In this document: piece after piece, positions 18,304 to 26,011 of the stretch
Layout of the letters: each line of letters begins with the position of its first letter
How positions within the stretch are numbered: position 1 is the stretch's first letter
From: Duganella sp. Leaf126
GTDB taxonomy: Bacteria > Pseudomonadota > Gammaproteobacteria > Burkholderiales > Burkholderiaceae_D
Assembly: GCF_001423125.1 (NCBI RefSeq)
Contig: NZ_LMNW01000035.1
Location: 328-64,327, forward strand
DNA: 64,000 nucleotides
Direction of reading: 5' to 3'
Translations under genes and position numbers: made by a program
The notes under the pieces: model-generated
What the model saw: the letters and a program-made list of their open reading frames with translations, nothing else
Databases searched by the model: none
What the model was told of the DNA's origin: nothing

Positions 18304-19599
18304 CTAGATGTAAGCGGGCACACAGCAATTCTTGTGCTCGATGTGATATTCAAATTCTTCGCGGAACTGCTTGATGAACGCACGCATCGGCATGGCCGCC
18401 GCGTCGCCCAGCGCGCAAATCGTGCGGCCCTGGATGTTGTCGCAAATGGAGTTCAGCACGTCCAGATCGGAAGCACGGCCCTGGCCGTTTTCGATGCGAT
18501 GGATCATGCGATACATCCAGCCCGTGCCTTCGCGGCACGGCGTGCACTGGCCGCACGACTCTTCGAAGTAGAAGTAGGCCAGGCGCTCCATGGCCTTGAC
18601 CATGCAGCGGGTTTCGTCCATGACGATGACGGCGCCCGAACCGAGCATGGAGCCGGCCTTGGCGATCGAGTCATAGTCGAGATCGGTTTGCATCATGATC
18701 TCGCCGCGCACCACGGGCGCCGACGAACCGCCGGGAATGACGGCCTTGATCTTTTTGCCGCCGCGCATGCCGCCTGCCAGTTCCAGCAGCTTGGCAAACG
18801 GGGTGCCGAGCGGCACTTCGTAGTTGCCCGGACGCTCGACGTCGCCCGAGATCGAGAAGATCTTCGAGCCGCCGTTGTTCGGACGACCGATGGCCAGGTA
18901 TTTTTCCGGGCCCATGTTCAGGATGAACGGCACCGCCGCGAAGGTCTCGGTGTTGTTGATCGTGGTCGGCTTGCCGTACAGGCCGAACGACGCCGGGAAC
19001 GGCGGCTTGAAGCGCGGCTGGCCCTTCTTGCCTTCGAGCGACTCCAGCAGCGCGGTTTCTTCGCCGCAGATATAGGCGCCGTAGCCATGGTGCGCGTGCA
19101 GCTGGAAGCTGAACTCGCTACCGAGGATGTTGTTGCCCAGGAAGCCGGCCGCGCGCGCCTCTTCCAGCGCTTCCTCGAAGCGCAGGTATTCCTGGAAGAT
19201 CTCGCCGTGGATGTAGTTGTAGCCGACCGTGATACCCATCGCGTACGCACCGATGGCCATGCCTTCGATCAGCGCATGCGGGTTGTAACGGATGATGTCG
19301 CGGTCCTTGAACGTGCCCGGCTCGCCTTCGTCGGTATTGCAGACCAGGTATTTCTGGCCCGGGAACTGGCGCGGCATGAAGCTCCACTTCAGGCCGGTCG
19401 GGAAACCCGCACCGCCGCGGCCGCGCAGCGACGACGCTTTGAGGTCGGCGATGATCTGTTCCGGGGTGATCTTTTCTTCGATGATGCGACGCAGGGCGCT
19501 GTAGCCGCCGCGCTGGACGTAGTCTTCGAGGTGCCAGTTGTCGCCGTTCAGGCCGGCGAGAATCACAGGGTCGATGTGGCGGTTGTGGAGTGACGTCAT
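18304..19599 (-). CDS. nuoF: NADH-quinone oxidoreductase subunit F
   Basis: 431 residues. Binds NADH and FMN and the 4Fe-4S cluster N3. Seen: the glycine-rich SSLRGRGGAGFPTGLKW flavin/NADH loop, GEETALLESLEGK, and ESCGQCTPCREG for the cluster. It begins within the nuoE stop (ATGA, 19596-19599). Confidence 0.98.
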   Translation of the reverse strand: MTSLHNRHIDPVILAGLNGDNWHLEDYVQRGGYSALRRIIEEKITPEQIIADLKASSLRGRGGAGFPTGLKWSFMPRQFPGQKYLVCNTDEGEPGTFKDRDIIRYNPHALIEGMAIGAYAMGITVGYNYIHGEIFQEYLRFEEALEEARAAGFLGNNILGSEFSFQLHAHHGYGAYICGEETALLESLEGKKGQPRFKPPFPASFGLYGKPTTINNTETFAAVPFILNMGPEKYLAIGRPNNGGSKIFSISGDVERPGNYEVPLGTPFAKLLELAGGMRGGKKIKAVIPGGSSAPVVRGEIMMQTDLDYDSIAKAGSMLGSGAVIVMDETRCMVKAMERLAYFYFEESCGQCTPCREGTGWMYRMIHRIENGQGRASDLDVLNSICDNIQGRTICALGDAAAMPMRAFIKQFREEFEYHIEHKNCCVPAYI

Positions 19600-20084
19600 T
19601 TGGTACTCCCGCTCAGTTCTCCGACCAGGGTGTCGATCTTATCGTTGGACATGAAGCTGCACATGCGGTGATTGTTCACCAGCAGCACCGGTGCGTCGCC
19701 GCAGGCGCCCATGCACTCGCCTTCCATCAGCGTGAATTCGCCGTCGTCGGTGGTGCCGCGGTAGTCGATGCCGAGCTTCTGCTTGAGGTGCTGGGCAGCG
19801 CGTTCGCCGCCCGACAGCGCGCACGGCAGGTTGGTGCACACGGTGATCTTGTGCCGGCCCACGGGCTTCAGGTTGTACATATTGTAGAAGGTGGCCACTT
19901 CCTGCACGGCAATGGCCGGCATGCGGATGTAGTCGGCCAGCTCCTGCATGGTTTCCGGCGAAATCCAGCCCAGTTCCACCTGGGCGTGGGCCAGCGCGGC
20001 CATGACGGCGGACTGGCGCTGGTCGTCCGGATACTTGGCCAGTTCGCGGTCGATTTTTTGATAGCACTGCTCTGATAACAACAT
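19596..20084 (-). CDS. nuoE: NADH-quinone oxidoreductase subunit E
   Basis: 162 residues, thioredoxin-like fold with the 2Fe-2S cluster N1a. The four cysteines are in CTNLPC and GECMGACGDAP. It lies 12 bases after nuoD and overlaps nuoF. Confidence 0.98.
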   Translation of the reverse strand: MLLSEQCYQKIDRELAKYPDDQRQSAVMAALAHAQVELGWISPETMQELADYIRMPAIAVQEVATFYNMYNLKPVGRHKITVCTNLPCALSGGERAAQHLKQKLGIDYRGTTDDGEFTLMEGECMGACGDAPVLLVNNHRMCSFMSNDKIDTLVGELSGSTK

Positions 20085-20096
20085 ACTTTTTGCCTC

Positions 20097-21350
20097 TTAG
20101 CGGTCAATACTGCCGAACACGATGTCCTGCGTACCGATGATGGTCACGGCGTCGGCAATCATGTGGCCGCGCGACATTTCGTCCAGCGCCTGCAGGTGCA
20201 CGTAATCGGGCGTGCGCAGCTTCATGCGGTAGGGCTTGTTGGCGCCGTCCGACAGCAGGTACACGCCGAACTCGCCTTTCGGGTGTTCCACGGCGGCGTA
20301 GGCCTCGCCCGGCGGCACGTGGAAACCTTCGGTAAACAGCTTGAAGTGGTGGATCAGCGATTCCATGTTGGTCTTCATGTCCACGCGGCTCGGCGGCGCA
20401 ACCTTGTGGTTGCTGGAAATGACAGGACCCGGATTGTTACGCAGCCACTCCACGCACTGCTTGATGATCTTGTTCGACTGGCGCAGTTCTTCCACGCGCA
20501 CCAGGTAGCGGTCGTAGCAGTCGCCGTTGGTGCCGATCGGCACGTCGAAGTCCATCAGGTCGTACACCTCGTACGGCTGGTGCTTGCGCAGGTCCCACTG
20601 GATGCCCGAACCGCGCAGCATGGCGCCGGTAAAGCCCATCGCCAGCGCGTCTTCAGGCGATACCACGCCGATGCCGACCGTGCGCTGTTTCCAGATGCGG
20701 TTGTCGGTCAGCAGGGTTTCGTACTCGTCCACGTAGCCGGGGAAACGGGCGGTAAATGCTTCGATGAAGTCCAGCACCGAACCCTGGCGGTGTTCGTTGA
20801 GGTCGGCAATCGCCTTGGCCGAACGGATGATCGACGGCTTGTGCTGCGGCATGGCGTCCGGCAGGTCGCGGTACACGCCGCCCGGGCGGTAGTAGGCCGC
20901 GTGCATGCGCGCGCCAGAGACGGCTTCGTACACGTCGAACAGGTCTTCGCGGTCGCGGAAGCAGTACAGGAACGGGCCCATGGCGCCGACGTCGAGCGCG
21001 TGCGCACCGAGCCACATCAGGTGGTTCAGGATGCGGGTGATTTCGTCGAACATCACGCGGATGTATTGCGCGCGCAGCGGCACTTCCAGGCCCAGCAGCT
21101 TCTCGATGGCCATCACGTAGGCGTGCTCGTTGCACATCATCGAGACGTAGTCGAGGCGGTCCATGTACGGCACCGACTGCAGATAGGTCTTCTGCTCGGC
21201 CAGCTTCTCGGTACCGCGGTGCAGCAGGCCGATGTGCGGGTCGGCGCGCTGAATCACCTCACCGTCGAGCTCGAGCACCAGGCGCAGCACGCCGTGCGCG
21301 GCCGGGTGCTGCGGACCGAAGTTCAGGGTGTAATTCTTAATCTCAGCCAT
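20097..21350 (-). CDS. nuoD: NADH-quinone oxidoreductase subunit D
   Basis: 417 residues, the 49-kDa subunit related to the large subunit of NiFe hydrogenases, forming the quinone site with NuoB. NFGPQHPAAHGVLRLVLELDGE near the N-terminus and the C-terminal GTQDIVFGSIDR are the standard ends. It is a separate gene here (not a NuoCD fusion as in E. coli). Its ATG shares a base with the nuoC stop. Confidence 0.98.
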   Translation of the reverse strand: MAEIKNYTLNFGPQHPAAHGVLRLVLELDGEVIQRADPHIGLLHRGTEKLAEQKTYLQSVPYMDRLDYVSMMCNEHAYVMAIEKLLGLEVPLRAQYIRVMFDEITRILNHLMWLGAHALDVGAMGPFLYCFRDREDLFDVYEAVSGARMHAAYYRPGGVYRDLPDAMPQHKPSIIRSAKAIADLNEHRQGSVLDFIEAFTARFPGYVDEYETLLTDNRIWKQRTVGIGVVSPEDALAMGFTGAMLRGSGIQWDLRKHQPYEVYDLMDFDVPIGTNGDCYDRYLVRVEELRQSNKIIKQCVEWLRNNPGPVISSNHKVAPPSRVDMKTNMESLIHHFKLFTEGFHVPPGEAYAAVEHPKGEFGVYLLSDGANKPYRMKLRTPDYVHLQALDEMSRGHMIADAVTIIGTQDIVFGSIDR

Positions 21351-21943
21351 TATTTAATCCCGTAGTTTTCTTCGCGGATCACGCGCGGCACGTTTTCACG
21401 CGGCTCGATGGTGACCGGCTGGTAGATCACGCGCTTCTGCTCGGGGTCGTAGCGCATTTCGACGTAGCCCGACACCGGGAAGTCCTTGCGGAACGGGTGG
21501 CCGATGAAGCCGTAATCGGTCAGGATGCGGCGCAGGTCGTTGTGGTTTTCGAACAGGATGCCGAACATGTCGAACGCTTCGCGCTCGAACCAGTTCAGGC
21601 AGCGCCACAGCGGCGTGAGCGACGGGAACACCGGCATGTCATCATCGCCGGCGAAGCAGCGCACGCGCACGCGCCAGTTGTGCTTGACCGACAGCAGGTG
21701 GATCACGACCGCGAAACGCTGGCCGTCCCAGGCGCCGTCGCCGTAGGTCGAGTAGTCGACGCCGCACAGGTCGATCGCCTGCTCGAAGCCCAGGCTCGGG
21801 TCGTCACGCAGGGTCTGCATCACGCCGTAGTAGTCGGCCGCCTTGACGGTGAGCGTGATCTCGCCCAGCGCCACGACCGTACTAACGCGTTCGCCCAGGG
21901 CAGTGCCGAGGGCGGTTTGAAGTTGTTCTAGTTTGATAGTCAT
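21350..21943 (-). CDS. nuoC: NADH-quinone oxidoreductase subunit C
   Basis: 197 residues, the 30-kDa subunit. The signature block WFEREAFDMFGILFENH and the C-terminal GHPFRKDFPVSGYVEMRYD are intact. It overlaps nuoB by four bases (21940-21943) and nuoD by one. Confidence 0.98.
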   Translation of the reverse strand: MTIKLEQLQTALGTALGERVSTVVALGEITLTVKAADYYGVMQTLRDDPSLGFEQAIDLCGVDYSTYGDGAWDGQRFAVVIHLLSVKHNWRVRVRCFAGDDDMPVFPSLTPLWRCLNWFEREAFDMFGILFENHNDLRRILTDYGFIGHPFRKDFPVSGYVEMRYDPEQKRVIYQPVTIEPRENVPRVIREENYGIK

Positions 21944-22416
21944 CGTGCGATGGTGTTGGTACGCTTGATCTTGTTCTGCAGTTGCATGATGCCGTACAGC
22001 AGGGCTTCAGCGGTGGGCGGGCAGCCCGGCACGTAGACATCGACCGGCACGATGCGGTCGCAGCCGCGCACGACCGAATACGAGTAGTGGTAGTAGCCGC
22101 CGCCGTTGGCGCAGGTCCCCATCGAGATCACCCAGCGCGGTTCCGGCATCTGGTCGTACACCTTGCGCAGTGCCGGCGCCATCTTGTTGCACAGCGTGCC
22201 GGCCACGATCATCACGTCGGACTGGCGCGGCGAGGGACGGAACACCACACCGAAGCGGTCCATGTCGTAACGGGCCGCGCCCACGTGCATCATTTCAACC
22301 GCACAGCAGGCCAGACCGAACGTCATCGGGAACATCGACCCGGTACGCGCCCAGTTGATCAGCTTGTCAGCCGAGGTAGTGATGAAACCTTCGTTTAATA
22401 CGCCTTCAATAGCCAT
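21940..22416 (-). CDS. nuoB: NADH-quinone oxidoreductase subunit B
   Basis: 158 residues, holds cluster N2, the last cluster before quinone. The tandem-cysteine motif is in FGLACCAVEMMH, with further ligands in MGTCANGGG and VPGCPPTAEAL. It follows nuoA by only three bases. Confidence 0.98.
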   Translation of the reverse strand: MAIEGVLNEGFITTSADKLINWARTGSMFPMTFGLACCAVEMMHVGAARYDMDRFGVVFRPSPRQSDVMIVAGTLCNKMAPALRKVYDQMPEPRWVISMGTCANGGGYYHYSYSVVRGCDRIVPVDVYVPGCPPTAEALLYGIMQLQNKIKRTNTIAR

Positions 22417-22419
22417 GGC

Positions 22420-22779
22420 TTATTCCCAATCAAGGGCACCTTTCTTCCAGATATACCAAAAACCGACCACGAATTCCGCGATGAAGCTCAGCATCACCAG
22501 GAAGCCGTTCCAGCCCAGTTCGCGCACGGAGACGCCCCAGGGGAAGAAGAATGCCGTTTCCAGATCGAACAAAATAAAGAGGATAGCGACGAGGTAGTAA
22601 CGCACGTCGAATTTCATGCGCGCATCTTCGAAAGCTTCGAAGCCGCATTCATACGGGGACAGTTTGGCGAAGTCAGGCTTGTTTGGTCCGAGCACATGGC
22701 CCAGTACCTGGGGAAGGATGCCTACGCCGAGACCGACGAGGATAAACAGAAGAACGGGGAGATAATTTTCGAGGTTCAC
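22420..22779 (-). CDS. nuoA: NADH-quinone oxidoreductase subunit A
   Basis: 119 residues from the GTG at 22779 (VNLENYLPVLLFILVG); the open frame upstream is not membrane-like. Three helices and the conserved loop LSPYECGFEAFEDARMKFDVRYY, plus ILFDLETAFFFPW, identify it. It is the first gene of the 14-gene nuo operon, which runs unbroken to nuoN. Its promoter should lie in the 118 bases between the tRNA-Leu terminator and this start, but I see no strong sigma-70 match there. Confidence 0.97.
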   Translation of the reverse strand: MNLENYLPVLLFILVGLGVGILPQVLGHVLGPNKPDFAKLSPYECGFEAFEDARMKFDVRYYLVAILFILFDLETAFFFPWGVSVRELGWNGFLVMLSFIAEFVVGFWYIWKKGALDWE

Positions 22780-22897
22780 GATCGATGCGCTTTTGTTGAA
22801 CGTTCGGTTTGAAGGACTGCACTGCGTTGTTCTGCGGTGCTGTAGACGCTCGCCCCAATCGTACAACTTAGACCAGGATCGAACGACACATCCTCGT

Positions 22898-22932
22898 AAA
22901 AAAGCCAGCTCAGGCACTACTCCCTTGCTGGC
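22898..22932 (-). terminator. Intrinsic terminator downstream of tRNA-Leu
   Basis: On the minus strand GCCAGC pairs with GCTGGC across a 17-base loop and is followed at once by six T. It starts 12 bases after the tRNA 3' end and separates the tRNA transcript from the nuo operon. Confidence 0.65.
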
Positions 22933-22943
22933 CTCTAAATTTT

Positions 22944-23028
22944 TGGTGCCGACGACGAGACTCGAACTCGTACAGCTTGCGCCACTACCCCCTCAAGATA
23001 GCGTGTCTACCAATTTCACCACGTCGGC
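22944..23028 (-). tRNA. tRNA-Leu (anticodon GAG)
   Basis: 85 bases including an encoded CCA. The acceptor stem GCCGACG pairs with CGTCGGC, the anticodon stem CTATC/GGTAG encloses the loop TTGAGGG (anticodon GAG), a long variable arm follows as expected for a class II tRNA, and the T loop TTCGAGT is intact. A tRNA-Leu between secG and nuoA is usual in Burkholderiales. Confidence 0.95.
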
Positions 23029-23278
23029 ATTCTAAGGCCGCTATTCTACTGCTTTTTTACCGGCTTGTTAATGCCGTATTGCGAAAAAACAAGAAGAAAA
23101 ACGATAAATCTTTACAACGCGATGCACGGACTTGATTTTTCCCCGCCTGTGCATCGTTTTACTACGCGCTACTGCTAAAACATTGGGCAACGTACTGCAT
23201 AACGCTGCGCCTGGCCACCCTATCACCACGGATGTTACTGCGCAGTTGCTACGGCGCGATTACCAGCCCGCTATTATA

Positions 23279-23719
23279 TTACTTCGGGATCGAATTTGCA
23301 GGCGCTTGTGCAGGAGTTTGTGCAGCCGGTGCAGCAGGCTGACCTGCAGGCGCTGCCGGGGCCGCCGCTGGGCCCGCTGCTGGTCCATTGGGGATACCGG
23401 CCGAACCGGTGGCTGGCGCCGTCGCCGGCGCCGTCGGCAGCGCCTTATCCATCACGCCGCCGCTGACGGTGCCATTGTTGTGCTGGGTGGTGATGTAGGC
23501 CAGGGCCAGGGTGGCGCTGAAGAAGATCGCCGCTGCCACGCCGGTGGACTTGGACATGAAGTTCGAGGAGCCGGTGGCGCCGAACAGGCTGCCCGAGGCG
23601 CCGGAGCCGAAGGCCGCGCCCATGTCGGCGCCCTTACCGTGCTGCAGCAGGACCAGGCCGATAATGGCGATTGCCGAAATGACTTGGATGATGACTACCA
23701 GGTTGTACATGCCGCTCAT
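23279..23719 (-). CDS. secG: Preprotein translocase subunit SecG
   Basis: 146 residues. Two membrane helices (LVVIIQVISAIAIIGLVLLQ and GVAAAIFFSATLALAYI) flank the cytosolic GKGADMGAAFGSGASGSLFG loop characteristic of SecG. The last 60 residues are an alanine/proline-rich low-complexity tail typical of betaproteobacterial SecG. Start may be the first Met (23719) or the Met three codons later. SecG assists SecYE during SecA-driven export. Confidence 0.95.
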   Translation of the reverse strand: MSGMYNLVVIIQVISAIAIIGLVLLQHGKGADMGAAFGSGASGSLFGATGSSNFMSKSTGVAAAIFFSATLALAYITTQHNNGTVSGGVMDKALPTAPATAPATGSAGIPNGPAAGPAAAPAAPAGQPAAPAAQTPAQAPANSIPK

Positions 23720-23831
23720 GATATTCCATTCAAAATTAAATAGTTTTGTATCGTTTTGTATTCCAGCCCGACGCGATCCGGTGTCCGGCTGATTGCATTA
23801 CACTTTTACAACACACCTGCCCCATTGACAC

Positions 23832-23875
23832 CCCTTCAGACCGATTAAGGGAAAACCCTTAATCGGCCTGAAGGG
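23832..23875. other. Long inverted repeat between tpiA and secG
   Basis: A 20-base arm (from CCCTTCAG to TTAAGGG) pairs with its partner across an AAAA loop with a single mismatch. It begins 11 bases after the tpiA stop. There is no T-run on either side, so it is not a textbook intrinsic terminator; it may shield or attenuate the tpiA message before secG. Confidence 0.7.
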
Positions 23876-23886
23876 CGGCTGCCGTG

Positions 23887-24636
23887 TCAGGCATGGATGA
23901 TGGCCAGAAAATCTGCAGCCTTCAACGCCGCGCCACCGATCAGACCGCCATCGATATCGGCCTGGGCCAGCAATTCGCCGGCATTGTCCGGCTTCATGCT
24001 GCCGCCGTAGAGGATGCGCATCTTGTCGGCCACGTCCGCGCTTTTCTGCGCCACGCAACCGCGCAGGAAATGATGCGCTTGCTGCGCCATCTGCGGCGTG
24101 GCGGTCTTGCCGGTACCGATCGCCCAGACCGGCTCATAAGCCAGCACCACCTGCGCCAGCCGGTCGGCCGGAATCGCTTCCAGGGCCGCCTGCAGCTGGG
24201 CGCAGATGACAGCTTCGGTGTTGCCCGCTTCGCGGTCTGCCAGCGTCTCGCCCACGCAGATCACGGGGATCAGGCCGGCAGCGAGCGCCACCACGGCTTT
24301 TTGCGCGACCAGTTCGCTGGTCTCGCCGTGGTAGGCGCGACGCTCGGAGTGACCGACCAAAACATAGCTGGCGCCGAAATCGACCAGCATCGAGGCTGCC
24401 ACTTCGCCGGTGTAGGCGCCGCTGGCATGGATCGACAGATCCTGGCCGCCCCACGCGACCGGCGTGGCGTTCAATTCTTGCTGGCACTGGGCGAGATAGG
24501 GAGCAGGGACGCAGACCGCGCAATCGGCGCGGTCGTTGACATCCTTGAGGCCGGAGACGATGCCGGACAACAGTTCCGCGTTGGCGGCGCGGCTGCCGTT
24601 CATCTTCCAATTGCCGATAACGAGTTTGCGTCGCAT
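23887..24636 (-). CDS. tpiA: Triose-phosphate isomerase
   Basis: 249 residues. Interconverts glyceraldehyde-3-phosphate and dihydroxyacetone phosphate. The sequence has VIGNWKMNG at the start (catalytic Asn, Lys), GHSERR with the catalytic His, and VLAYEPVWAIGTGKTA with the catalytic Glu and flexible loop 6. GGSMKPDN and DGGLIGGAAL close the phosphate site. A good sigma-70 promoter lies just upstream. Confidence 0.98.
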   Translation of the reverse strand: MRRKLVIGNWKMNGSRAANAELLSGIVSGLKDVNDRADCAVCVPAPYLAQCQQELNATPVAWGGQDLSIHASGAYTGEVAASMLVDFGASYVLVGHSERRAYHGETSELVAQKAVVALAAGLIPVICVGETLADREAGNTEAVICAQLQAALEAIPADRLAQVVLAYEPVWAIGTGKTATPQMAQQAHHFLRGCVAQKSADVADKMRILYGGSMKPDNAGELLAQADIDGGLIGGAALKAADFLAIIHA

Positions 24637-24663
24637 AGTAGCCTAAATTTTCAATAACCTGTG

Positions 24664-24693
24664 ATTTTACCGCGCCCGCCAAAGGCGGGTCAA
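24664..24693 (-). promoter_or_regulatory. Predicted sigma-70 promoter of tpiA
   Basis: Minus strand: -35 TTGACC (24693-24688), 18-base spacer, -10 TAAAAT (24669-24664), each five of six to consensus, with the expected start about 20 bases before the tpiA ATG. The spacer contains the palindrome CCCGCC-TTT-GGCGGG. Confidence 0.65.
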
Positions 24694-24784
24694 ACTTGCA
24701 TCGGTGAATTTGTTGTTTTGGTTGCAAGGAGGAATGGCCGACGCCGAGGGGCCCGTCGCCACCGCGCCGCCCTCGGCCTTGACC

Positions 24785-24812
24785 CGTCATCCCCGCGCAG
24801 GCGGGGATCCAA
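24785..24812. repeat. Dispersed palindromic repeat, copy 1
   Basis: CGTCAT then ATCCCCGC/GCGGGGAT arms around GCAG, then CCAA. It lies immediately after the quinone oxidoreductase stop codon. It shares its layout (CGTC, GC-rich dyad with a GCGNAGGC core, CCAA/CCAG end) with copies at 29931 and 55196. Confidence 0.7.
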
Positions 24813-24817
24813 TTGCA

Positions 24818-25798
24818 TTAAAGCACTTGCAACATGATCTTGCCGATGTGCGAGCTCTCCTCCATCAAGGCATGCGCCTGCGCTGCCTGCTCCAGCGGAA
24901 ACACCTGGTGAATGACCGGCTTGAGCTTGCGCTCGGCCATCAGCGGCCAGACCCGCTTGAGCAGCTGCTGCGCGATCGCGCCCTTGAATTCCTTCGAGCG
25001 CGGCCGCAGCGTGGTGCCGGTGATCGACAGGCGCCGGAACAGCAGCTGCCCCAGGTCCACGGTGGCCTTGGTGCCGCCCAGCGTGGCGATCAGCGCGATG
25101 CGGCCGTCGTCGGCCAGGCACGCCATTTCACGCGGCACGTAGTCGCCGCCCACCATGTCGAGGATCACGTCGACGCCGCGGTCGCCCGTCAGCGATTTGA
25201 CGACTTCGACGAAATCCTCGGTCTTGTAGTTGATGCCGCGCTCGGCGCCCAGCTTTTCGCAGGCGGCGATCTTGTCGGCGCTGCCGGCGGTGGCAAATAC
25301 GCGGTGGCCCATGGCGCTGGCCAGCTGGATCGCCGTCACGCCGATACCGGACGAGCCGCCCTGCACCAGCAGGGTTTCGTCGCCATGCAGGCCGGCACGG
25401 TCGAAGACATTGCTCCACACGGTGAAGTAGTTTTCCGGGATCGAGGCTGCTTCCAGCATGCTCCAGCCCTTGGGCACCGGCAGTACCTGCTCGATCGGCG
25501 CCACGCAGTACTCGGCATAGCCGCCGCCCTGCACCAGTGCGCAGACATGGTCGCCGATATCGAAGGTGGAGTAGTCGAGGTCGCCATCGACGATCTCGCC
25601 GGCCACTTCCAGCCCCGGCAGGTCGGACGCGCCCGGCGGCGGCGCGTACGCGCCCTTGCGCTGGAACACATCGGGACGGTTGACGCCGGCCACGTGCACC
25701 TTGATCACGACTTCGCCGGTCTTGGCGACGGGCATGGGGCGCTCGCACAGCTTGAGCACTTCCGGTGTACCGGGCTGGGTAATTTCAATCGCGCGCAT
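24818..25798 (-). CDS. NAD(P)H-quinone oxidoreductase, PIG3/zeta-crystallin type
   Basis: 326 residues, medium-chain dehydrogenase/reductase fold without structural zinc. Domain order: GroES-like N-terminal part (VAGVNRPDVFQRKGAYAPPPGASDLPGLEVAG), then the NADPH-binding fold with VQGGSSGIGVTAIQLA and ATAGSADK. This PIG3-like group reduces quinones using NADPH. In Burkholderiales this gene commonly sits between pnp and tpiA; here tpiA is next but pnp is 37 kb away. Confidence 0.92.
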   Translation of the reverse strand: MRAIEITQPGTPEVLKLCERPMPVAKTGEVVIKVHVAGVNRPDVFQRKGAYAPPPGASDLPGLEVAGEIVDGDLDYSTFDIGDHVCALVQGGGYAEYCVAPIEQVLPVPKGWSMLEAASIPENYFTVWSNVFDRAGLHGDETLLVQGGSSGIGVTAIQLASAMGHRVFATAGSADKIAACEKLGAERGINYKTEDFVEVVKSLTGDRGVDVILDMVGGDYVPREMACLADDGRIALIATLGGTKATVDLGQLLFRRLSITGTTLRPRSKEFKGAIAQQLLKRVWPLMAERKLKPVIHQVFPLEQAAQAHALMEESSHIGKIMLQVL

Positions 25799-25922
25799 GG
25801 TGGAACCTTTGGTGAATTAAAGGGAAAGATTGTACGCGAGGCCACGCGGCGGCGCAGGCCGGCGCACCGCTGCAAGACCGCACGCAGCTGAACCCGACAA
25901 ATCAGCCACTAATGCAATTGAC

Positions 25923-25967
25923 TTGCAACAATAGCAGGCAATCGCTATGATTGCAACCCGATTGCAA
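25923..25967 (+). promoter_or_regulatory. Predicted promoter of the first TonB receptor with overlapping TTGCAA repeats
   Basis: -35 TTGCAA (25923-25928), 17-base spacer, -10 TATGAT (25946-25951). The same self-complementary hexamer TTGCAA recurs at 25951-25956 and 25962-25967, 11 bases apart, over the predicted transcription start. That placement would suit a repressor site. Confidence 0.5.
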
Positions 25968-26011
25968 TAAGGCATCACCACACCATCCCGCTCATCACCG
26001 TTCCAGGAACC

